This document shows positions 24,775 to 32,621 of a DNA stretch of 35,504 nt, piece by piece (within the stretch, counting starts at the first letter, position 1; every line of letters begins with the position of its first letter). Location of the stretch: NCBI GenBank assembly GCA_051648105.1, contig JBOFEN010000069.1:1-35504 (forward strand), in the 5' to 3' direction. The translations under genes were made by a program, and so were the position numbers. The notes beneath the pieces were generated by a model. That model did not search any database and had not been told where the DNA came from. It saw nothing but the letters and a program-made list of their open reading frames with translations. This DNA comes from UBA7332 sp051648105 (GTDB lineage: Bacteria > Bacteroidota > Bacteroidia > Bacteroidales > UBA7332).

Positions 24775-27618
24775 TTAGATATTTGAAGAATCAAAAGAAG
24801 AGTCACTACACTGATCCAGTAGATAGATAATAGATAGGTATGGAATACCTGTATTATGCTCTAGACCTATCTCACAAGTTCGACTATTAGAGAACCCAAT
24901 CTCAACTGAGTTCTCTAATAGTTGTGGCTTAAGCTTTCTCAAAGCATAACTATTAATCTCTGGATTAGTGAACCCTTTATCCCCAGCAAATCCACAGCAT
25001 CCCACCTCCTGAGGAACAAAAAGATTTGAAGAACATCTTTTGGCTATATCGATCAACATATTTGTATGTCCCATCTTTCTAGACGAGCAGGTTGCATGAA
25101 CTGATATTGACCTATTATCTCTTTTAATGGTCAACCTATTGAGCAAGAATTTATGAATAAACTCAACTGGCTCAAAAAGATTAAGCCCTTTCATTACATT
25201 TCGCATCCTATATAAACAAGGGCTTTGATCACATAATATAGGGTATTGGCCATTATTAGAAGCTTTCCAGAGTGCATTAAACAACTCTTGGCTCTTCATA
25301 TCTGCGATATCAGCCATTCCCTTACTCTCCCATATAGTACCGCAACAATAGTTGTCAATATTATCAGGAAATATTACCTCATAACCAGCACGATTTAACA
25401 ATCTAACTGTAGTCTCTACCAAACTATCCTTCACCACACTACCCTTTGATAACCCCATCGTCTGATTAATACAACTAGGAAAGTAAACAACCTTGTCCAG
25501 CGATGTTGCTTGAGAAAATTGTTGCTTGTCAAACTTATATGCACTTGGCATCTCTGGCATCCATTGAGGGAATCCCTTAATAACAGCTCCTCCTGCATAG
25601 GTTATTGAAGATAATGCTTTGTCTCCAACAACTGATTGAGAGAATGAGGCCAATCTCAATAAAGCTCTTAATGAAGACTTGACCTGTCTAAAATGTTTTG
25701 CTGAAAAGCTACCCACACTCCATGCAACTGATCCTTTTGGGATACCTATTGCCCTAACCTCATGTATCAACTCGCCTGTATTTATACCCATTGGACAAGA
25801 TGTCGCACAAAGACCATCACCAGCACAAGTTTGCTCACCATAATACTTAAAGGAGCTCTTCAATTCACTTAGTCTCTTTGTGCTACTAGGCTCATCCTTG
25901 AGTTTGGATATCTCCCTCCAAGCAACAATTCTCTGTCTAGAAGATAGTGTTAAACCGTGCGTTAAGCAGTTGACTTCACAAAAGCCACACTCAATACACT
26001 TATCAACACTCCTATTACAAAGTGGAAGTGGTTTGAGGTTTTTTGTATGACAATTAGGATCGTCATTAAATATCACACCAGGATTAATAATATTATTGGG
26101 GTCAAACAGACTCTTTATCTCTCTCATTATTGCGAAAGCCTTATCACCCCACTCATAAGAAACATAAGCCGCCATATTCCTTCCCGTTCCATGCTCTGCC
26201 TTCAGTGAACCCTGATACTTATCCACGACAAGCTTCACCACATCATCCATTAATCGCTCATATCTCTCTATCTCCTTCTCTGATGAGAAACTTTGTGAGA
26301 ATATGAAATGATAATTACCATCCATAGCATGGCCATATATTACTGCGTCATCATATCCATGCCGACTCAACATATCTTGTAGCTCAGCTGTAGCTTCAGG
26401 TAAATGGCTAATAGGGAAAGCAACATCTTCGATCAGACAAGTTGTACCTGGTTCCCGCATAGCTCCTACTGAAGGGAATATTCCTGAGCGAATTGCCCAA
26501 TAACCAGAATAGATAGACTCGTCATCTGTAAACTCTATAGGATATACAGTTGAATATCGGCTTAACTCACCTCTCACCAATTCACAATTAGATTGCATTT
26601 CTTCTTGATCATCGCCAATCACCTCAACTAAAACAGCAGTTACTCCATCTGCTAATGATGAAATAAAGTCTGGTATACCTGGACGATCCTCTACAGCCTT
26701 GAGTGATCTCCTATCTAGGAGCTCTGCACTAATTACTGGCAACTCTTTCATGCGTTGTATTGCAGCACATGCACTACGCAAATCACTAAAATAGATCATT
26801 GCACTAGACTTATGAAGGTGATCCCTTCCACTTCTCATCGTTGCTTCAGACAAGAAAGCTAAGGTTCCTTCAGAGCCTACCATTAGGTGTGTTATTATAT
26901 CGAATGGGTCATCATACAGTATGAAAGGTAATAAGTTGAGACCCGTTACATTCTTTATACTATACTTACGCCTTATCAATCCAGATAATTCAATATCATC
27001 TTTAATCTGATCCCTTATTGATATTATCTTAGAAATAATCTCGGGATGCAATTTTAAAAACTCCTCACGACTAATATCTGATGAAGTATCTAGTACTGTA
27101 CCATCATAAAGAACAATAGTAGCAGACTCAAGCATCCTGTCACTATTTGAGTGAGTACTACAATTCATACCCGAGGCATTATTCATAATAATTCCTCCGA
27201 GCATTGCAGACTTTACAGAGGCTGGATCAGGTGTAAATCTACGGCCATAAGGTTTCAACAACTGATTTATTCTCTCTCCAATAACCCCAGGCTGAGATTT
27301 AATTAATTCCCCACCCTCTAATATCTCACACCTATCCCAAGACTTACCTGCTACAATAAGAATTGAGTCACTCAAGGATTGGCCAGAAAGACTTGTACCC
27401 GCAGCTCTGAAGGTCACTGGAAGCAACAATTTATTGGCTTCATTTAATAATAATGCAACCTCCTGTTGATTCTGTGCCTGAATAACTATCTTAGGAATCA
27501 ATCTATAGAAACTAGCATCTGTTCCCCAGGCCAAGGTGCGCAATGCATCTGTATATATCCTTGATTTAGGGATATATACAGATATATTTTTAAGGTAATC
27601 TTGATATTTGTTTTCCAT
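24775..27618 (-). CDS. FAD- and Fe-S-dependent D-lactate dehydrogenase-like protein
   Basis: A 947-residue fusion with four parts in order: FAD-binding PCMH domain (about 40-265; RAAGTSLSGQS at 71-81, GGIIMNNASGMNC 141-153, HLMVGSEGTLAFLSE 244-258), FAD-oxidase C-terminal domain (about 270-520; AEHGTGRNM 474-482, FDPNNIINPG), a two-cluster ferredoxin-like domain (C541, C544, C547, C551; second set C598, C604, C608), and a CCG domain (about 710-940; NYCCG at 757-760, VGCCGFAGDKG at 872-882). This is the layout of fused GlcD-GlcF-type 2-hydroxyacid dehydrogenases, including bacterial D-lactate dehydrogenases that pass electrons to the quinone pool. Placed 10 nt ahead of murT, it likely oxidises the D-lactate released by MurQ. 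Glycolate or another D-2-hydroxyacid is possible from sequence alone. Confidence 0.87.
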   Translation of the reverse strand: MENKYQDYLKNISVYIPKSRIYTDALRTLAWGTDASFYRLIPKIVIQAQNQQEVALLLNEANKLLLPVTFRAAGTSLSGQSLSDSILIVAGKSWDRCEILEGGELIKSQPGVIGERINQLLKPYGRRFTPDPASVKSAMLGGIIMNNASGMNCSTHSNSDRMLESATIVLYDGTVLDTSSDISREEFLKLHPEIISKIISIRDQIKDDIELSGLIRRKYSIKNVTGLNLLPFILYDDPFDIITHLMVGSEGTLAFLSEATMRSGRDHLHKSSAMIYFSDLRSACAAIQRMKELPVISAELLDRRSLKAVEDRPGIPDFISSLADGVTAVLVEVIGDDQEEMQSNCELVRGELSRYSTVYPIEFTDDESIYSGYWAIRSGIFPSVGAMREPGTTCLIEDVAFPISHLPEATAELQDMLSRHGYDDAVIYGHAMDGNYHFIFSQSFSSEKEIERYERLMDDVVKLVVDKYQGSLKAEHGTGRNMAAYVSYEWGDKAFAIMREIKSLFDPNNIINPGVIFNDDPNCHTKNLKPLPLCNRSVDKCIECGFCEVNCLTHGLTLSSRQRIVAWREISKLKDEPSSTKRLSELKSSFKYYGEQTCAGDGLCATSCPMGINTGELIHEVRAIGIPKGSVAWSVGSFSAKHFRQVKSSLRALLRLASFSQSVVGDKALSSITYAGGAVIKGFPQWMPEMPSAYKFDKQQFSQATSLDKVVYFPSCINQTMGLSKGSVVKDSLVETTVRLLNRAGYEVIFPDNIDNYCCGTIWESKGMADIADMKSQELFNALWKASNNGQYPILCDQSPCLYRMRNVMKGLNLFEPVEFIHKFLLNRLTIKRDNRSISVHATCSSRKMGHTNMLIDIAKRCSSNLFVPQEVGCCGFAGDKGFTNPEINSYALRKLKPQLLENSVEIGFSNSRTCEIGLEHNTGIPYLSIIYLLDQCSDSSFDSSNI

Positions 27619-27671
27619 GATATATCAAATATGTAGTACTAGAACTATCTATTATCTAGACAAATTGTGTA

Positions 27672-28892
27672 TCAATACAACCAATATGTTTTTGAAAGAG
27701 CTTTGAAAGAGTCATTATCTTTCTGCCAGTAAGCCTTTATTGATTTATAGTCATACCCCTTTGAGAACTCTTTTCTTATGTAGTCACTACCTGACACCTT
27801 ATCCCACATACTTAGTCTACTCTTCTCACAACGATTAAAGAAGTCCATTTTAGGGTTGATCTTATACATCTCCTGCATCACGTAGAACTGAATATCTGAA
27901 AGCTCTGCTTTGTCATAATCAAAGATATGAACCTGAACACCCTGGTAGTTCTTACCTTGACCTACTGAATAGAATGGCTTAATATGCATTGGTCTAAAGA
28001 AAACACCTTCTAGATTTAGTGCATTTAGATTATCCGCTAACAGATCAGCAGGAATAGAATCCGTTGCAAACATCTGAAATGGGATAGTATAACCTACACC
28101 GATAGATATCACACCCAATTCACCAACTATACCAGATACAGGATAGAAGAAAGCTGAGTGTGGATGAGGGATATGAGGAGAGGCTGGAATCCACTGAAGA
28201 CCAGTCTTAGTATAATCCATATCTCTTCTCCAGTTTTCCATTGGAATAACCGTCAATTTACATTTTGGCAACATCTTCTCACCAACCAAAAAGTTAGCTA
28301 ACTCCCCACAAGTCAATCCATATAGATAAGGTATCTTAAACTGACTTACAAAAGAGATAAACTTATCCTCTGTTATACACCCCTCAACTTTTAATCCACC
28401 AATTGGATTGGGACGATCTAGTACCATTACCTCTATTCCATTCTCATGTGCAGCCTCAATAGCTAAGCCCATAGTACTAATATAAGTAAATGATCTACAA
28501 CCAATATCCTGAATATCATAAACCAACACATCAATACCCTTAAGCATCTCTTTAGTAGGTTTTCTTGTCTTCCCATAAAGAGAGAATACCGGAAGTGATG
28601 TCTTCTTATCCTTTGCATCATCAACCTTATCACCTGCATGAACATCACCTCTAACACCATGCTCTGGACCATAAAGTGCTACTAGGTTAACTTTTGGTGA
28701 TTCATGAAGGATATCAATTGTACTCTTTAATTTACTATCCACACCCGTTGGATTAGTAATTAGCCCAACCCGTTTTCCCTCAAGAGGTTTAAAGTCCATA
28801 TCACGTAACACCTCAATACCTAGTTTCACCTGCTGTGCAGAGATAGGCATTAATAAAGCTAACATAAACACTAACAATGATATCTTCCTCAT
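27672..28892 (-). CDS. namZ: NamZ-type exo-beta-N-acetylmuramidase, copy 2 (DUF1343)
   Basis: A 406-residue protein with a signal peptide (LLMPISAQ, residue 20). The DUF1343 motifs are GKRVGLITNPTG (39-50), YGPEHGVRGDVHAG (74-87) with E77, YDIQDIGCRSFTY (125-137), and DRPNPIGG (159-166). It is the periplasmic enzyme expected to remove non-reducing MurNAc from glycan fragments. It follows the AmpG-like gene by 32 nt and precedes the D-lactate dehydrogenase-like gene by 53 nt. Its DRPNPIGG and PHIPHP (239-244) are closer to what I remember of typical Bacteroidota and Bacillus NamZ than copy 1 is. Having an own NamZ here, close to AmpG, and a second one near the amidase suggests two substrates (for example GlcNAc-MurNAc versus anhydro-ended or longer pieces); that is inference. 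Confidence 0.87.
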   Translation of the reverse strand: MRKISLLVFMLALLMPISAQQVKLGIEVLRDMDFKPLEGKRVGLITNPTGVDSKLKSTIDILHESPKVNLVALYGPEHGVRGDVHAGDKVDDAKDKKTSLPVFSLYGKTRKPTKEMLKGIDVLVYDIQDIGCRSFTYISTMGLAIEAAHENGIEVMVLDRPNPIGGLKVEGCITEDKFISFVSQFKIPYLYGLTCGELANFLVGEKMLPKCKLTVIPMENWRRDMDYTKTGLQWIPASPHIPHPHSAFFYPVSGIVGELGVISIGVGYTIPFQMFATDSIPADLLADNLNALNLEGVFFRPMHIKPFYSVGQGKNYQGVQVHIFDYDKAELSDIQFYVMQEMYKINPKMDFFNRCEKSRLSMWDKVSGSDYIRKEFSKGYDYKSIKAYWQKDNDSFKALSKTYWLY

Positions 28893-28924
28893 AATAATAC
28901 GATTTAATTTTTATTCTAAATAGA

Positions 28925-30223
28925 TTACTTCTTTCCAAACGATGGATCTAACTTTCTCTTCACCAAAATTGAAGCAAAGATACCAGGAAGAGTACAAACA
29001 CATACCCACCAGAAAAAATTTGTGTAACCTAACATCTCCTGCAAATAACCTGCAAACATCCCAGGAATCATCATACCTAGGGCCATAAAACCAGTACCAA
29101 TAGCATAATGAGCTGTTTTATGCTCTCCATCTGCTATATAAATAAGGTATAACATATAAGCTGTGAAACCAAAACCATAGCCCAATTGCTCTGCAGCAAC
29201 ACAAGCAGCAACAGTATATAAACTATCTGGCTGTGCATATGCCATAAATACATAAAGCAGATCGGGTAGGTTAATAGCTAAAGCCATAGGCACTATGCAA
29301 GACTTCAAACCATATCGAGATACTAGGAACCCTCCAATGATACCACCTGCTAAAAGGCAAGCAACACCTATAGACCCATAGATCATACCGACAGTTGTAG
29401 TTGAAAGAGATAGTCCTCCATCTGACACTTGGTCCAACAAGAATGGCGACGCCAACTTACTCAACTGAGCCTCTCCAAAACGATATGTTAGAAGAAAGAA
29501 GAATATAAGAGCTAGGTTCTTCTTCTTAAAGTATGAAACAAAGGTCATCCAGAAATCATGTACTAGCCTTGACACAGTAACATTCTCATGTCCAATATCT
29601 CCTGTTGGTTTTGGTAAGACCATCTTATGATAAAGCGAAAATGCAATGAATAGCGCAGCCATTACCATAAAAGTTAAGCTCCAAGCCATTGGTATATTAC
29701 CTGCTATCGAAGGTAATATCTTCCCCTCTTCTAACCACCCTGCTATCATAACCAGTATGCCTTGTCCGAAGATATTCGACAAACGATAACAAGTATTTCT
29801 TATCCCAACAAAGAATGATTGTTCTCCACTGTTTAGCCCCAACATATAGAATCCATCTGCGGCAATATCGTGAGTTGCAGATGAGAAAGCTAACAGCCAA
29901 AAGAATGCTAAAGTCATCTGTACGTAGTAGTCAGTTGGTATAAAGAATGCTATACCTGCAAAACCAGCTGCTACAAGACTCTGCATCGTAACAATCCACC
30001 AACGCTTGGTTTTCAATAAGTCCACAAATGGGCTCCAAAGTGGTTTAATAACCCAAGGCAAATATAACCAACTAGTATATAGAGCAATATCACTATTTGA
30101 CAATCCCAGACGCTTATACATAATAACTGCAATAGTCATCACAGCCACATAGGGTAACCCCTGTGCAAAATATAGTGTTGGGATCCAACTCCAAGGTGAT
30201 CTCCCCTCTTTTAATTTATTCAT
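28925..30223 (-). CDS. ampG: AmpG-like muropeptide permease (MFS)
   Basis: A 432-residue integral membrane protein with about 12 membrane segments. AmpG-type motifs include WIPTLYFAQGLPY (13-25), WLYLPWVIKPLWSPFVD (52-68) and SATHDIAADGFYMLG (115-129). AmpG proteins carry GlcNAc-anhydroMurNAc (peptides) from periplasm to cytoplasm using the proton gradient. Only 42 nt separate it from the SpoIID-like gene and 32 nt from namZ copy 2. No anmK (anhydroMurNAc kinase) or GH3 nagZ is seen in this window, so if anhydro sugars enter, their further steps lie elsewhere. A transporter for non-anhydro disaccharides is equally possible. Confidence 0.86.
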   Translation of the reverse strand: MNKLKEGRSPWSWIPTLYFAQGLPYVAVMTIAVIMYKRLGLSNSDIALYTSWLYLPWVIKPLWSPFVDLLKTKRWWIVTMQSLVAAGFAGIAFFIPTDYYVQMTLAFFWLLAFSSATHDIAADGFYMLGLNSGEQSFFVGIRNTCYRLSNIFGQGILVMIAGWLEEGKILPSIAGNIPMAWSLTFMVMAALFIAFSLYHKMVLPKPTGDIGHENVTVSRLVHDFWMTFVSYFKKKNLALIFFFLLTYRFGEAQLSKLASPFLLDQVSDGGLSLSTTTVGMIYGSIGVACLLAGGIIGGFLVSRYGLKSCIVPMALAINLPDLLYVFMAYAQPDSLYTVAACVAAEQLGYGFGFTAYMLYLIYIADGEHKTAHYAIGTGFMALGMMIPGMFAGYLQEMLGYTNFFWWVCVCTLPGIFASILVKRKLDPSFGKK

Positions 30224-30265
30224 CTAAATAATTTAATATAATAATAACCCAAGTAACACACTCAC

Positions 30266-31573
30266 TCAATATCTACATCTAAGATCCGTAGACTTGAAGT
30301 AGTGATTTAATATGGAACAGTAATCAAACCCCTTATCTGCCATCACAGCGGCACCAATCTGACATAGACCAACACCATGACCCCAACCTGCTCCAATTAA
30401 TACAAAACCAATCTCTGATTTATCAACCACGAAAGCAGAACTATAAAGGTGTGACTCACTAAGAGCCCTTCTTATGAGAAGCTCCTTACCAATAATCATA
30501 CTGCGATTTGTCCCTACAATCTCTAACTTGGTCAAGCGACCAGAAACACCTCTCTCTATAGGCTTAAGATCAATAATTTCTCCAAAATCGATGCCTGTTC
30601 TGCGATTTACTAGCTCAGATATCTCAGCTTTACTATATTCAACTCTCCATCGATAAAAGTCTGCTGTCTCTTGGTCGTAATTATTCAAAACTTGAGATAA
30701 TACTCTCTGATCATTTGTATTACAATAAGCAACAGGGGAGGTACGTATCCACTTCTCTGCTTCCATCTCAATACGCAGATCTGGTAATTCAGCCATATCT
30801 GAATGATCACCATCATAAAGATTTACAAGATAGTTGTGTGGCTCTGGCTCCCAACAATATTGGAACTCCTCTACAGCACCACCACAACATTTGGAGAATC
30901 TAGCATCACAAATAGCATCTCCATTCATCAATAACTCTCCACGAGTAGCGTCAACAGCAGCCTCCACCATCTCCAAGGATTGTGAAGCACGAGTAATACC
31001 TTGATATCGCTGACAGTGATCATCAGCACAAACATCAAAATTGATATGGTCCTCTCTGTCCCACCATTTTATCCACTCACTCTCGTTCCTCACATCTGAC
31101 TCCCACTTAATATCTTGATCAACCAACCTATCTCTCTTTTCAATCTGAGATAGAAGCCATGTTCTTGATATTACAGCATGAGCCTTTAGAAGCTCCAATG
31201 AGCTAGTAGCACTCATCTCAGAAGATATTACACTCTTAAGATATTTCTCAATTGAAATAAGATTTATAGCAGTCAACTTAGACTCTTCAACTATCAACTT
31301 TAGGCTTCCATGAAATCTCTGGTCCTCAAATCTTTCCCAATGAAACCCAATACCAATTACAACATCATATAGCAAAAATGATGACTCACTTGAAATTGGG
31401 TCAAATTGCAGCTCACTATAAAGCTCACCGTTAAAAGAGATCTTGCCAGACTCATAGCTAGCGCTATACTCCCCATTAAAAAGCTGATTATTAACTTTAA
31501 AATCCCCAGAAAAGTGGAATCTTATTGATGGTTGGAACATAATTCCAACACTTACAATTGGTTCTGTCATCAT
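30266..31573 (-). CDS. SpoIID/LytB-domain protein without signal peptide
   Basis: A 435-residue protein with a SpoIID domain over most of its length. The key region is EKYLKSVISSEM (109-120) with the catalytic-type glutamate E119, followed by LELLKAHAVISRTWLLS (126-142); toward the end is GAGWGHGVGLCQIGAAVMAD (394-413), the family's C-terminal signature. Endospore SpoIID is a lytic transglycosylase that cuts peptide-free glycan, giving anhydroMurNAc ends. Bacteroidota do not sporulate, so a wall-degradation role is expected. The odd point is the start: MMTEPIVSVGIMF has no hydrophobic leader, and only 30 nt separate it from the upstream stop, so no longer start is available. It may work in the cytoplasm on imported oligosaccharides, or leave by a non-Sec path. 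It is 42 nt upstream of ampG. Confidence 0.83.
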   Translation of the reverse strand: MMTEPIVSVGIMFQPSIRFHFSGDFKVNNQLFNGEYSASYESGKISFNGELYSELQFDPISSESSFLLYDVVIGIGFHWERFEDQRFHGSLKLIVEESKLTAINLISIEKYLKSVISSEMSATSSLELLKAHAVISRTWLLSQIEKRDRLVDQDIKWESDVRNESEWIKWWDREDHINFDVCADDHCQRYQGITRASQSLEMVEAAVDATRGELLMNGDAICDARFSKCCGGAVEEFQYCWEPEPHNYLVNLYDGDHSDMAELPDLRIEMEAEKWIRTSPVAYCNTNDQRVLSQVLNNYDQETADFYRWRVEYSKAEISELVNRRTGIDFGEIIDLKPIERGVSGRLTKLEIVGTNRSMIIGKELLIRRALSESHLYSSAFVVDKSEIGFVLIGAGWGHGVGLCQIGAAVMADKGFDYCSILNHYFKSTDLRCRY

Positions 31574-31603
31574 AGTATTGATTAATGCTATTATTATATG
31601 GTA

Positions 31604-32611
31604 TTATTCTTCGCCTTGAAGAGAATCAATAAGAGAGATAAACATATCATCATCTATACTGATTTGAGAAAGTATATCCTCAATATCATCCCCAGTTATC
31701 TTTATGAAATCCTTCTCCTGCGGAGTGATAAATACTCCACCTAGGTCAACCGAAGCTGGAGATATTAATATATTTCCATCACCTTCAGCAAAGAATTGAG
31801 AAGGCCTATGCATCTTACGCGGAAAAACAACGAGAATCAAATCCCCTCCATCTCTCCAACACAGAATATTCACCATTGGCTCTACCTCTTGAGGCATCAA
31901 TAATGACAACTCATGCATAAACTTATCAAAGGCACGCTCTAGACTGTTCAAATCAGAAGATCTAAAGATCAAGTTCTTTGCTGGGTAATCAAAAAGTGTT
32001 TCCACCTCTACTCCTCCCTCAGAGATAATTGTTGCAGAGCTTTTTGACATATAATATGCAAAATCCTTCTCTATTGGTAGAAATCCTTTATTACCTGCCT
32101 GAAAATGCATATGATCTGGCGCAGAGGCTCCACACTTAGGTCCATTATAAAAGAAGAGAAAATCTTCATACTTAGAAGCTAATGCAAGCATGTCTCCTAC
32201 TCTTCCCTTAATTAACTGATCAACATGCTCTACATCAGGTACGGTAAAGTGTTGTTTAAAAATTGGGAATGGATTACATAACACCATATAATCACGAGCT
32301 TCAACACTAAAGCCTAACCCCATTTGCTGCTCAGGCAGATTATTCAAACATAGAAAGCACTTTCTCTCACTAATTGATTTGGTATCAACCTTAGCTGCTG
32401 ATGATTGAATACGAGCTGGGTTAAATTGCACAGTAAACGTAAAGCCATTTACCTCAACTGATTTCTGCTGAACACTATTTAGGGCTTGAAAATTACCCAT
32501 TGGTAAAGACCACGATGAGCACTGCTGATCTAGCAATGCCCTTATCTCATCCGAAGATGTTGACCCCTTAATATAAGGGGTCAACAGTTCTCTATTTATC
32601 TCTCTATTCAT
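31604..32611 (-). CDS. DUF4922 protein, GalT/Ap4A-phosphorylase-like nucleotidyl transferase fold
   Basis: A 335-residue cytoplasmic protein. C85-F-L-C88 in the middle recalls the metal-binding CxxC of galactose-1-P uridylyltransferase, NPFPIFKQHFTVP (113-125) the conserved stretch before the active site, and NGPKCGASAPDHMHFQ (156-171) the G-x-S-x-x-H-x-H-x-Q signature of the GalT/Ap4A-phosphorylase/VTC2 branch of the HIT superfamily; H169 would be the nucleophilic histidine. Such enzymes move nucleoside monophosphates between sugar-1-phosphates and phosphate or nucleotides. Here it sits between a glycosyltransferase (10 nt) and a SpoIID gene (30 nt), next to MurNAc genes, so a sugar-nucleotide step in wall recycling or surface-glycan synthesis can be proposed. 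I know of no proven function for DUF4922. Confidence 0.75.
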   Translation of the reverse strand: MNREINRELLTPYIKGSTSSDEIRALLDQQCSSWSLPMGNFQALNSVQQKSVEVNGFTFTVQFNPARIQSSAAKVDTKSISERKCFLCLNNLPEQQMGLGFSVEARDYMVLCNPFPIFKQHFTVPDVEHVDQLIKGRVGDMLALASKYEDFLFFYNGPKCGASAPDHMHFQAGNKGFLPIEKDFAYYMSKSSATIISEGGVEVETLFDYPAKNLIFRSSDLNSLERAFDKFMHELSLLMPQEVEPMVNILCWRDGGDLILVVFPRKMHRPSQFFAEGDGNILISPASVDLGGVFITPQEKDFIKITGDDIEDILSQISIDDDMFISLIDSLQGEE

Positions 32612-32621
32612 ACAACTAGAA

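Noticed and set aside
24765..24806. Upstream ATG for the MurT-like protein
   Set aside because: It would overlap the end of the dehydrogenase gene and add 14 residues before the family's conserved start; the ATG at 24764 fits better.
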